Of a stretch of 64,000 nt of DNA, positions 21,808 through 32,303 are shown piece after piece. The translations under genes and the position numbers were made by a program. The notes under the pieces were generated by a model, which saw only the letters and a list, made by a program, of their open reading frames with translations, had not been told where the DNA came from and ran no database searches. The first letter of the stretch is position 1, and every line of letters begins with the position of its first letter. Source of the stretch: Hexactinellida sp. DTS-2022 (taxonomy: Eukaryota; Porifera; Hexactinellida); contig JAPNXP010000013.1 in the NCBI GenBank assembly GCA_028753945.1, positions 4,217,501-4,281,500 of the forward strand, in the 5' to 3' direction.

Positions 21808-23421
21808 ATGTATTTTTTAGGTATGAAGCAAGAAATTGAAATATATTGTAAACAATGCATCAAGTGTTTTGAAGTCAACCCAAAACTTAAAATGGACCGA
21901 CCTCCGCTGTCTTCGATACGCGTACCATCTCAAGTATGGAGTCTTGTAGGAATTGATCTCATTGGGCCCTTACAGGAGACTATACGTGGCAACAAATATA
22001 TTGTAGCTATTTCAGACCACTTTTCCAAGTGGTCAGAAGCTACTGCCATTCCTGACAAAACTTGTAAATCTGTAGCTGATTTTCTATACATAGTAGTTTG
22101 CAGATTGGGATGTATGGACACACTGATAAGTGATCAAGGAAGAGAATTTGTGAACGGAGTTATTGATTATCTTCTTGAAATTCTGCATACTGAGCATCGA
22201 ATTTCTTCTGCTTATCATCCTGAAACAAATGGACAACGGGAAAGAGATAACCGTACCCTGAAATCTGCATTGGCGAAATTGGTAAATGAAGGAGGTGATG
22301 ATTGGGATATTTAAATCCCAGGAATACTATTTGCTTATCACAAAAGCATTCATGCTTCTACGAAATGTACTCCATTTCAAGCGATGTATTGTCGTAGTGC
22401 GAAGCTACCAATTGATTTGTCCATTAAACCTCCAAAATCAATTGAGCAGGTGAACTCAAAAGTTTTACAGGTGCTTGACGTGATGCGTGAATCTATCAAC
22501 GCCAAAATTGATCTTAATATCACAAACGCACAGAAACACCAAAAACGCAACTTTGATAACCGTCATCCTAATAGTAAAGTGTTATCACCTGGCGCGACTG
22601 TGTACATAAAAAACAGGAAGCGAATACATCGAATGGGATCGAAAATGGAACCACGCTGGATAGGTCCTTATAAAATCATTGAGTTGCTAGATAAAGGTCG
22701 TGCAATCCTAGAGAATATCAACACAGGAAAGAAACTAAAAAATATATATAATATTGCAAATTTGAAGGTTTATGATTCAAATAATAAAGCTGAAGATGGT
22801 AAATCAAAGAAAAAGAGAAGAACTTCAATATCACATTCTAAGATTAAGAAACTTGAGTGTACGGATGAGCTAGTTTTAATTGAAGTTAAACAATTCAACC
22901 CAAACAGACTGTTTTCTCCAATTTCCGCTGAATCTAGAAAAAAAGTTGCCAAAGTTTTCAACTTGAATATATGCAAGACCCAATACTTTGGAAAATCTGG
23001 CTACCTATCTAAACCCGCACGGATATACAGAACTAAAGGTGATGGTAATTGCTATTTCCGATCAATAAGCTACATCCTAACAGGATCAGAAGATAGCCAT
23101 ATTATAATTCGTAATAAAGTCGTCCATCACATGAGTGGTAGTTTGAGTGAAACACTAAGAAAGTATCTTTCTCAAACGGTTTCCAATTATGTCAGCGAAA
23201 GTGCCATTGACTCCAGTGGTGTTTGGGCAACCGAGGCAGAAATACTGGCCACAGCTAATCTTATTCAACATGATATCGTTGTTTATGCAAAGAGTGGGGA
23301 TTCTATGGAATGGCTTACATATCCCGCATCTTTTACATTGACAAAAAATACAGAAACTGCATTGTATCTGGAAAATTTAGCTGAACACTTCAACGTAGTC
23401 ATCAATATACAATTATTCTAG
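21808..23421 (+). pseudogene. Ginger-like unit 2: integrase with GPY/F module and OTU domain, one nonsense codon
   Basis: Opens within the zinc-binding segment (CKQCIKCF; the His pair is missing upstream). Then D in VGIDLIGPL, D in ISDQGREF and E in GQRERDN form the rve catalytic triad. After an in-frame TAA at 22312-22314 the same frame runs on through IPGILFAYHKSIH and a GPY/F module (RWIGPYKIIELL). It passes a basic linker and reaches an OTU domain: GDGNCYFRSISYILTG with catalytic D/C, VWATEAEILATANL, and the His in LAEHFNVV. Length, order and OTU make it a Ginger1-type transposase polyprotein, 5'-truncated and with a single stop. It is clearly divergent from unit 1, so not a simple duplicate. 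Confidence 0.88.
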
Positions 23422-23534
23422 AAGCATAGACAATTTTTCCTATCTGTTCATTAGTACCTTAGATTCATTATTGTATTAGCAGCTGATTTAGAAGAATTAT
23501 TAATCACTATAATTTAATTGGTAATTATTTACAC

Positions 23535-23990
23535 AGGGGATAAACTAGGGCCGTTAAAATAGGCTAGCTTATTTTAACCCCCGGGGGTTAAAATAGGCTC
23601 TGGGGGTATAATCTTGGCTAGCTTTAGTTTAACCTCTGGGGTATAAACTAGGCTAGCCCAGTTTAACCCCGGGGGTTAATCTGGGCTAGCCTAGTTTATC
23701 CCAGGGATTAAACTGGGTGGGGGTTAATCTGGGCTGCTACACCGGGACCAAAATTCCATGGAAAACTGGTCCTAGGACAATTTTTCCATGGAATCTTGGT
23801 CCCCAGGACCAATTCTTTTGGCGGAAAATTGGTCCCGGACCATATTTCCATGGAATATTGGACCCCCCGGACCAATTTTACCCGAAAAAATTGGTCCGGG
23901 GGACCAATATTCCATGGAAATATGGTCCTAGGATCAGTTTTCCATGGAATTTTGGTCCCCCGGACCAATTTTTTCGGGGGCCAATTTCCA
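23535..23990. repeat. Array of short perfect palindromes (GGTTAA..., TGGTCC/GGACCA, TTCCATGGAA)
   Basis: Two adjoining blocks. At 23540-23730, GGCTAGCCTAGTTTA and TAACCCCGGGGGTTA motifs repeat in both orientations. At 23745-23985, TTTTCCATGGAAAA-type palindromes alternate with GGTCC(N)GGACCAA palindromes roughly every 25-35 bases. Because each unit is its own complement, both strands read open in several frames; those frames are not genes. Confidence 0.85.
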
Positions 23991-24129
23991 GTGACAGAAC
24001 AACACGACAAGAGTATTAGATATCTAATTTCCATTCTTGAATTGAGTATTACTTGCGTGAATTATCGACAGACAATACACTTTTTAAATACTGCATCTTT
24101 ATGAATTTTGGAGCTATGTAGTAAAGACA

Positions 24130-24315
24130 TACTTGCCAACTGCCCCGATTTTTTGGACGTGTGTTAACTGTTAAGTTCAATGCCCCGCCAAATCTTGGCA
24201 AAAACGTGATTTGTCCCGATATATTGTACGTCAGACTAGTGCATATATGCCACATGCGAAATTATCCTATGTCCTGCTAAACTAAAATCGTCCCGCTTTT
24301 TTGTTCAGTCAGGTT
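24130..24315. mobile_element. MITE with ACTTGCCAAC/GTTGGCAAGT ends
   Basis: Left end ACATACTTGCCAAC and right end GTTGGCAAGTATGT are inverted repeats. The interior has repeated GTCCCG/CCCCGATTTT stretches. Related interiors occur at about 61590-61995 and 40455-40600. The flanking duplication is unclear (TAAAG on both sides). Confidence 0.7.
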
Positions 24316-24769
24316 GGCAAGTATGTAAAGGACCAGATGAAATTTGTAGATCACGAAAATGTTAGTTACGCAAACAACCTGATTAAAGATTAAATTAATA
24401 TAAATTGCATAACCAAAGTGAAAATGCATCTTAACAGTTAAGCGAAAATATTCTGTCAAGTAGTGATCTACCTACGATTTACAACAATTTTAGTTTTAAA
24501 CATGTTACAACGATTCCTCCAATGCCTGCGGAAACTTGATTCTACTCAAACTCGTAGTATGACCCTTAATATTCTGTTGACCGTTTTAAACTATGCCAGA
24601 ACCAAAGTTGATAATCTCTGGTGAATTTCGATTTACACAATTCAATAATAAAATTGGCCCTATTTAGATATTTTGTCATGCCTTAATGAGAATTGACCAA
24701 GATTATTAAAATTTGTTTTGATCAATATTAACTTTATATTTTTCGAGCACAATTTTGTTCCAAATTTGT

Positions 24770-24920
24770 TGAGTTTGTCCCAATTAAGCGGAGTTTGTCC
24801 CGATTAACCGAATATTTTAGTATTAGCATCTATGGAAAGGATTCGGTTCTTGGGGAGTTGTCCCAATTAAGCGGCTGTCCCGATTAACCATTGTCCCAAT
24901 TAAGCGGAGTACACTGTATA
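24770..24920. mobile_element. pogo-like MITE remnant
   Basis: Repeated CCAATTAAGCGGAG and CCCGATTAACCG ending GGAGTACACTGTATA, the same motif type as the elements at 16013 and 42303. Only one end is clear. Confidence 0.5.
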
Positions 24921-25176
24921 ATCCATATAAAATGTGTTATATGGGATAGACGCTCTTATTCTATTTTTAAAATAATATTACCTCTAGCAAGAATTTAATT
25001 TCAGAATGAAATTACATATGTTTAACCACAAAATTTAATGCAAGAGAACGGGTAAGAAGAGCGAAATAATAAGATGGGAAAATTATTGCCATGTTAAGGC
25101 TTAGGTAAATCAATGTGATCTACTGAGTTCCTAAATATGAATTCCCATTCCCCATTCGCCAATAATAAATTTAATA

Positions 25177-25470
25177 TGGATAAAGTTAAGTAATCTCGAG
25201 ATTTTAACAATATTACCATATATGGAAAGGTGTGAAAATCACATAACTTACATTCCACAAATATTTACGATAAACTAATATGACCGTTGGACTCCCAAAA
25301 TATGATTTCCTGTACGAAAATGATACATTTCATTTGTATAAAGTTAAGTAATCTCGAGATTTTAACAATATTACCATATATGGAAGGGTGTGAAAATCGC
25401 ATAACTTACATTCCACAAATATTTTCGATAAACCAATATCACCGATGGACTCTCCAAATATTACTTCACA
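25177..25470. repeat. Tandem duplication, period 158 bp
   Basis: TAAAGTTAAGTAATCTCGAG and about 110 following bases occur at 25181 and again at 25339 with few changes. No gene. Confidence 0.8.
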
Positions 25471-25784
25471 TACGACAATAATACATATCATGTGTCTAGC
25501 ATTAGCGGATTACGGGATATCAATAAGTAACAATACTGTTTAGGCCTACGCTAATTTACCGTAAAACTAAGTTTACAGTCCCTATATTAAAGAAGTCCCT
25601 GGTTTTGCTTAAGTACAAATAATAACTAAGTATAAAGTTAAGTTTAAGTTTAAGGCTAACGAGGTTCGAATGAGAGAGCTTATACTGTACTAAAAAATAA
25701 CGAGACTAGTATTTTTACTAGAATTTGCAAAGATTAGAGAAAATAATATCAATAATATATAACTAAAAGTAGATATAAATAGAG

Positions 25785-25968
25785 CATCCTTATATGTAGA
25801 CCGTCTAGAAATAGACGGTCTATAAAAGCCCATACAAATAAGCCAAAAATTTGTAGACCGTCTATAAATTCTGTAGACCACTTGCCCTGCTTTTTATGGG
25901 TAATACTAATGTATAGGGAATAAAACCTGGTCTATTTCTAGACGGTCTACATATAAGATATCTCATAT
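25785..25968. mobile_element. Palindromic MITE (TAGACCGTCTA family), copy 1
   Basis: Ends in TGTAGACCGTCTAGAAATAG and its complement, with TAGACCGTCTA also internally. An almost identical copy lies reverse-complemented at about 37260-37442, including some flanking bases (GAGCATCCTTA and AAGATATCTC), so the true repeat is slightly larger than the palindrome. Confidence 0.8.
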
Positions 25969-26059
25969 AAATAATCGTTACCTGAAGAAGAGGGACCAGA
26001 GTTTGCCTCCATTTTGTAAAATTGATGTGAGTGTAAATCTATATTATTAAATCTCGATT

Positions 26060-27490
26060 GTTGTGTGTTTGTGTGTGTGTGTGTTTGTTTGTTTGTTTGT
26101 CCGGATTGTATTAAAGTGATGGGGGAATAGAAACCGCATTTATATATGAGATATAAACTAACTTTCAAATGTTATAATTGGTAAACAAAAGTTATAAGGG
26201 GTAAACAAGTATGCTGAACACGAATTTCGCGTTTATAAATTTCTCATATTAATATTTGTTGTTGTTGTTTACACAAAATAGGTAAACAAATTAATGAAAT
26301 TCAAAATCAACCTAGAAGTTAGCTTCCAACGGGTATTATAGGTAAACAAGTATGCTGATTTCGAATTTCGCGTTTATAAATTTCTCATATTAATATTTGT
26401 TGTTGTTGTTTACACAAAAAGGTAAACAAATTAATGAAATTCAAAATCAAACCAGAAGTTCGCTTTCAACGGGTATTATAGGTAAACAAGGATGCTGAAC
26501 ACGAATTTCGCATTTATAAAATTATAATATGAGTATTTGTTGTTGTTGTTTACACAAACAGGTAAACAAATTGATGAAATTCCAAATCAACCTAGAAGTT
26601 AGCTTTCAACGGGATTATAGGTAAACAAGTATGCTGAACACGAATTTCGCGTTTATAAATTTCTCATATTAATATTTGTTGTTGTTGTTTACACAAAATA
26701 GGTAAACAAATTAATGAAAATTCAAAATCAACCTAGAAGTTAGCTTTCAACGGGATTATAGGTAAACAAGTATGCTGAACACGATTTTCGCATTTATAAA
26801 TTTATAATATTAATATTTGTTGTTGTTGTTTTACACAAACAGGTAAACAAATTGATGAAATTCCAAATCAACCTAGAAGTTAGCTTTCAACGGGTATTAT
26901 AGGTAAACAAGTATGCCGATTTCGAATTTCGCGTCAATAAATTTATAATATGAATATTTATTGTTGTTGTTTACACAAAATAGGTAAACAAATTGATGAA
27001 ATTCCAAATCAACCTAGAAGTTAGCTTTCAACGGGTATTATAGGTAAACAATTATGCTGAACACGAATTTCGCGTCTATAAATTTATAATATGAATTATT
27101 TATTGTTGTTGTTTACACAAAATAGGTAAACAAATTAACGAAATTCAAAATCAACCTAGAAATTTACTTTCAACGGGTATTATTGGTAAACAAGTGTGCT
27201 GAACACGAATTTCGCGTTTATAAATTTATAATATGAATATTTGTTGTTGTTGTTGTTGTTTACACAAAATAGGTAAACAAATTAATGAAATTCGAAATCA
27301 ACCTAGAAGTTTGCTTTCAAAGGGTATTATAGCTAAACAAGTGTGCTGAACACGAACTTCGCATTTTTTAATTTCAAATATGAATATTTGTTGTTGTTAT
27401 GTTGTTTACCAAAAATATGTAAACAAATTAACGAAAAGTTCAAAATCATTCTAGAAGTTTGCTTCAGACGGGAATTATTCGTAAACAAGT
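26060..27490. repeat. Minisatellite, about 140-bp unit, roughly nine copies
   Basis: A GTGT/TTTG microsatellite (26066-26100) leads into repeats of a unit containing GGTAAACAAGTATGCTGAAC, a (TTG)n run, GGTAAACAAATTAATGAAAT, and AACCTAGAAGTTAGCTTTCA. Units differ by small indels and TTG number. A single-unit relative is at 41350-41460, followed by the same 3' flank, so the array grew inside one member of a dispersed repeat. Confidence 0.88.
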
Positions 27491-27584
27491 TAAAACTATG
27501 GAAATGGTAGAAAGAGTTGTATATAACTTCCTCTAACATTTTCCATGGTAGCAACGGTGGGGAGTAAGGCCGAATAGCGGTCGT

Positions 27585-27645
27585 TAACTTGAGGTGCGTA
27601 GCACCGATCTGTCGCAAAGCGACCGAGACCGAAGGGCTCGTAAGA
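27585..27645. repeat. Short GC-rich structured segment at the end of the minisatellite repeat
   Basis: GGTGCGTAGCACC, GTCGCAAAGCGAC and CGAGACCGAAGGGCTCG are three adjacent hairpins. The same stretch follows the related repeat at about 41886-41940. Function unknown. Confidence 0.6.
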
Positions 27646-28060
27646 AGAAAAACAAGATGTACGAATTATGAAAAGATAAAATGATGACAAAAATAATATA
27701 GTAAGGGCATAGTATGTCATATTTATACTTTATTCAATCACTATAGATGAGCCAATCTATAATGATTGAAGCACAACAATTCATAACGAACAAGTGGTGA
27801 TTAGTTAGTACAAGGTGTTAAGAATTTGATGTCCAATCAGATTAATAGGTTTTCCTAGAATAGGACATCAATTTCTCAACACCTTGTAAAAGGATATGTT
27901 TGTACGTAAAATGATAATGAATAAATAATTGTGATGGAAGCAAACTTATACAAACCAAGGTTTGGAAAAATTATTCAAGTAATAATAATTAGTTATGAAA
28001 ATGAAGGAAAACACCATAAAGTAATATACTATATTGTTGTAACTATTACCCAGAAAATTG

Positions 28061-28410
28061 CCTATGGGAATTTTGTATTAGAAATTTTGCAATGTCATTG
28101 TGAGAATAGTAGGTGTGAAATGGGTTAACAATTGAATAATTGAAAAGCACCATATTGACTGAAGGGAGCTGCCAAATTTCAGATGAATTGGATAAGAAAT
28201 GAGTACTTTATTAAGTGCGAAGTTGTGCTCAATATTGCCTATGGGAATTTTGTATTAGAAACTTTGCAACGTCATTGTGGGAATAGTAGGTGTGATATGG
28301 ATTAACAATTTAATAATTGAAAAGCACCATACTGACTGAAGGGGGCTGCCAAATTTCAGATGAATTGGATAAGAAATGAGTACTTTATTGAGGGCGAAGT
28401 TGTGCTCAAA
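28061..28410. repeat. Tandem duplication, period 177 bp
   Basis: CCTATGGGAATTTTGTATTA and about 170 following bases at 28061 recur at 28238 with several substitutions. No coding content is recognised. Confidence 0.8.
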
Positions 28411-28483
28411 TTTCGCTGCTGGAATTCGCTGCTAACTTCACACTCGTTAATAGTTTATGCTTCGATTGCTCGATATTCTATTA

Positions 28484-28555
28484 TTACAAGCTACTCGTCC
28501 GCGCTACGCGCGTCAATACAACTTGCACTCGAGCCTGCGGCCCTCGCTTGTATTC
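28484..28555. repeat. 72-bp GC-rich hairpin repeat (ACAAGC...GCTTGT), copy 1
   Basis: Starts ACAAGCTACTCGTCCGCGCT and ends GGCCTGCGGCCCTCGCTTGT (approximately). Related copies are at about 45670-45741 and 60433-60501. It contains GCGCTACGCGC and GGCCTGCGGCC, so it folds strongly. Ends ACAAGC/GCTTGT pair. Confidence 0.7.
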
Positions 28556-28930
28556 ATTTAAGATTATATGCTGGTTGTATTAAAATACAGTGTGAATATT
28601 TTTCTTAGACATTCAAATTTGTTACACATATAGTATTCCCTACCCGCCTGGCGAATTTCAAAATCTTCGCTCTTACCAGTTTCCCAATCAACTCCGAACA
28701 AAATAAACAAACAAATCAATGTGATTTAATACATAAGATACGAATAGTTTTGAATAAACACTGGCTTGATATGGTTATACTGTACGTAGACTTTATATGA
28801 TATGGTTTACGTAGATCTAAAAGAAATAGATAATTATTTGCTGCTAGAATAATTTGATTCAAAATAAATATAATTTAAAAATTGAAAACTCACCAAATTA
28901 TAAGTTGATATTTAATTTGATTTACTTGAT

Positions 28931-29215
28931 TTAAACAGCACCATAACATCTGGGTTCTAAGGTAATTAGTATTAAGCACAATATATCTGTATTATTACTT
29001 ATAGAAGTGATTTTAAGACAACTTACTTCAATAATTTTTTCCATTAGTTGGATATTTTTAAACTGCAACGCAATTTCTGCATTGCCCCTTTTCCTCTTCC
29101 TAGTTTCCACAGGAGTTTCCACTTCTAATTCAGGTTCAGGTTGAGGTTCAGGTTGAGGTTCAGCTTCTATTTCTTTAATATTTAAGTTTGCCATTTTTTC
29201 TATAGTATTCTGCAT
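28931..29215 (-). CDS. Hypothetical small protein with PQPEP repeats
   Basis: The minus-strand frame starts ATG 29215 and encodes an N-terminus of about 60 residues with Pro-Gln-Glu repeats and a basic RKRKRG patch (nuclear-localisation-like), then EKIIE followed by a possible splice donor GTAAGT. Not recognised. It may be the first exon of a transposon gene or chance. A second minus-strand open stretch at 29354-29551 has no recognisable content. Confidence 0.25.
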   Translation of the reverse strand: MQNTIEKMANLNIKEIEAEPQPEPQPEPELEVETPVETRKRKRGNAEIALQFKNIQLMEKIIEVSCLKITSISNNTDILCLILITLEPRCYGAV

Positions 29216-30024
29216 TAGTTGTTTAAAATTTGCTTTTATCTATTTATAGAATAATTTCTTTATGACTATTTCGGGAGCCAATGAAATTATAGGCCAAATA
29301 AACAGATGTATTATTTGATTGGGCAAGTTAACGAAATAGAAACAACATGACATTTATATGATTACCTCTCTCTTAAAGTGATCTTGTTTGTTTCTTCTAA
29401 GTATATTTCTGTTGATTTGCAGATATTGATCTAGCTCAGTCCGTAGAAGTGTCAATAATGGGGTGTTTTTCGATTTGTGAGATGTGAGTTTCCTCAAAGA
29501 AATATAGAAACAAATAAACACGTTTTTGTATAAAAGTATTGAAAAGTACACCTAGTGTATATATACATACACATTATAGAATCTTCCTACAACGTTATCA
29601 ATTGATATATCAGTAGCTCTAAATAGAATCTTTAGAATGCAATTACTCAGGAATTACACGTAACTAAGACACTACCCGAAAGCACTCATTTACGATTCGT
29701 AAGAGCTATCTTTAGTAAAGTCATGTAAATCACAGATATAGTATAGATATAATAATATCATAGAGGAAAACTGTTAAGATCTCCTCTAAATAAGTATACG
29801 CAATGTTGAACTATTAACGCTACCTACGATTACTATTTTGCCAATGGCTACAAAATCACAAAAAATTATATTTCGTCTATAGACGCTTGATTAAGCCCCC
29901 AAGGATATGCAAAGGTCGAACGTACAATATCTCGACTAATTTGACCTCTATAAGTACGATATTTGTGGTGCTGAGTGTACTTTTTCAGTGGTTCAGCACT
30001 TTCAGATGGATTGTTTGCTGTAAC
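29216..30024. other. No gene seen
   Basis: A+T-rich sequence without a supported gene or clear repeat up to the hAT MITE at 30025. Confidence 0.4.
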
Positions 30025-30272
30025 CATGGGCGCCGAAACTCTCAAACGCTAGGGGGGGTGTGACGTAATATTCAAATGTGAAAGTTCAAAAAACAATGCT
30101 TATGGGGATAAAATCAATGTTTGATGGGCATAATTGTAAAGATATATACATCATCCACTGATATTTATACAAACTCGTTATGGAATCAAGAATTTTCCAT
30201 TTTTTTCCCCTGAATTCTCCTCGGCCAGGGGGGGTGACACCCTCCCTGACCCCCCCCCTTTCGGCGCCTATG
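30025..30272. mobile_element. hAT-type MITE (248 bp)
   Basis: Ends CATGGGCGCCGAAA and TTTCGGCGCCTATG are inverted. The 8-bp direct repeat GCTGTAAC flanks it exactly (30017-30024 and 30273-30280). Confidence 0.9.
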
Positions 30273-30280
30273 GCTGTAAC

Positions 30281-31640
30281 TGACATGATTTTTGGTGATT
30301 TCCTTGAATATACCTGGCCCATTAGATAGTCTTTGGTAAAAACACCAAAATTGATAAAAAAATCATATAGAAAGAGAAAATTCGCAAAGTTAGGGCACAT
30401 TATCTATCCTTGGGGTCCAATTTCTAACACACCCCTTCTGAATACATTTTTCAGACTCCCGTGCACCTAGAATTAAAATGTACTAGTGGAAAAGGCTCGC
30501 AATACACGACTTCCTATGCGTCCCTAATACATTTTGTGACCCTCAGACGCCCCGTTTTTTCAAATGACCATATATGGGCATGGATATGTGCCACATTTTG
30601 ATGATTCAGCAATTTTGTATCTCATGAACTAGAGAAAGCAGAGCTTAGCTCTAATCGAATATTCACATCAATATATCATGCATATATCATTGGAATAACA
30701 AATTGGACTATTTTCCAAATAGTTACCATGCTAAGAAGCCCATGCCCATATATGGAGGTGTCATGTGACCATCACAAACCATCGATCATGAAAATCAGAG
30801 TTGGGCAAGAGCTTAGATCTAACTTGCTAACACTATCAGTAATCGTTTTCGAGGAATATGAACTGCTTCAATTATCTTCAAACCATTTTCTGTTAGAAGT
30901 ATTGAAGGTTTGTGCCACTATTGGTATTGTGTCCTTCTAAACCCTCTTCTCCACATAAATATTTTGTAATACCGGCTGTGGAAAAAGCTAGAGAACTCAG
31001 TGATTATCTATCATATCAACTTGAAATTTCTGGGAGATGTAGTTTATATATATATCTAAATAACGTTCAGAGCGTTTCCATACTTTTTTCTAATTTCGCA
31101 AATTTGTATGGCCACATTTCTCAAAAATAGGGAAATTCCATCAAAAAATTGACCTAAATTTTTGAATTCCTAATAAATAATATAAATTTAGATAATATTG
31201 GTGATTTTCTCGTTATACGCAAGTTGAATGCATATTTATTTGACGAGTTATGAAGTAAAAACAAAGTGTTTCAAGTCATCATGTTTTTCTACTAGATATA
31301 TCTATGGCTTATATTACATAGCAACGCTATATATGTTTTCATTGAATATAGGCAAGTTTAAGAATGAAATCAATGATGTTAGTTATATTTCATATACTAT
31401 ACAGTAAGGTAGAGGAACTGATATACTAATTGAATTGACATCGTAAAAGGTATTGATTTTACCCATGACGTCACAGTCATGAGTAGTCGTAGGTAGCGTT
31501 AAGTAAATCGGATCAAAATGTTCACTACCTACTAAATAATTAGTCTATGTTAGACTAATCCCACTTCTGTCCAATGTTGGCAGACATCTATATTTATGAC
31601 GATGCATAGACTGAAAATATCTATAAAGAATTAGCTAAAA
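30281..31640. other. No gene seen
   Basis: A+T-rich, no supported coding region. Open stretches at 30728-30940 and 30912-31130 carry no recognisable domain. Confidence 0.4.
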
Positions 31641-31713
31641 GATCTTGGAGTAGCATGCCGAAGCAATACTCCGAGAGAGTTCTTAAAGTGTAGCCGACAT
31701 ATATTCTTAGGAG

Positions 31714-32301
31714 CTACTTATAATAAAATGGATCGAAGTGATAGAGCTCTTCGACATTGTGTAGTCGGTGCAGCACTAAACCAAGTTTCTGGCCGCTGAA
31801 CACAGGGTTACACTGTGTTGTAGATGACAATGTGTCATGAGCATAGATAGTGTCTACTCTCCACATATTAGGATTAGTGTTAGTAGCGTTGATTACTAAT
31901 ACATCTATCGCCGCTAGAGAACCCAATATAGCTAATACTACATCAGTACCCCATTCATTTGGTTTGCTTATGAGGTCTAAATGATTGTTCAAAACCTCTT
32001 CACAGCTATAATGTAACATTTCCATTACATTATAACAGTGTAGAGGGCTATTTCGAAATTTACGAATCACTTGAAATTTTAAGTGTTCATATATTGCCTC
32101 TGAACCAAAAATAATATGTGCTAAGGATCGGTAAAGACAATTACCATCTCCAGTTACAGGGCATAATTCAAAATTGTGACCAAACAAATGTGATAGCTTT
32201 GCTTCAAGCGATGCGTAGTAATTTTTTAAAGTGCTATCAACAATAACCATTTCATTATTTCGGATGGATAGTATTGGTTGTATTTCCATATCAAGAGTCA
32301 T
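31714..32301 (-). CDS. OTU-family cysteine protease of the Helitron
   Basis: 195 codons from ATG 32301. GDGNCLYRSLAHIIFG holds the catalytic Asp/Cys. NEWGTDVVLAILGSLAAIDV is the conserved central helix and strand. LYHFDPF near the C-terminus supplies the His. The helicase frame stops (TAG 32304-32306) two bases before this ATG, in another register, giving TAGCAATG. It could be a separate stop-start coupled cistron or a former C-terminal fusion. The frame is uninterrupted, unlike the rest of the element. Confidence 0.85.
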   Translation of the reverse strand: MTLDMEIQPILSIRNNEMVIVDSTLKNYYASLEAKLSHLFGHNFELCPVTGDGNCLYRSLAHIIFGSEAIYEHLKFQVIRKFRNSPLHCYNVMEMLHYSCEEVLNNHLDLISKPNEWGTDVVLAILGSLAAIDVLVINATNTNPNMWRVDTIYAHDTLSSTTQCNPVFSGQKLGLVLHRLHNVEELYHFDPFYYK

Positions 32302-32303
32302 TG

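Noticed and set aside
21178-23421. LTR retrotransposon or retroviral origin of the integrases
   Set aside because: No gag, protease, reverse transcriptase or LTRs; integrase plus OTU fits Ginger-like DNA transposons better.
23708-24104. Three overlapping open frames on both strands
   Set aside because: They are a by-product of palindromic GGACCAA/CCATGG arrays; the peptides are repetitive and low-complexity.
26060-27490. Regular repeats resembling a CRISPR array
   Set aside because: Units are about 140 bp, repeat along their whole length with no unique spacers, and the window is eukaryotic; it is a minisatellite.
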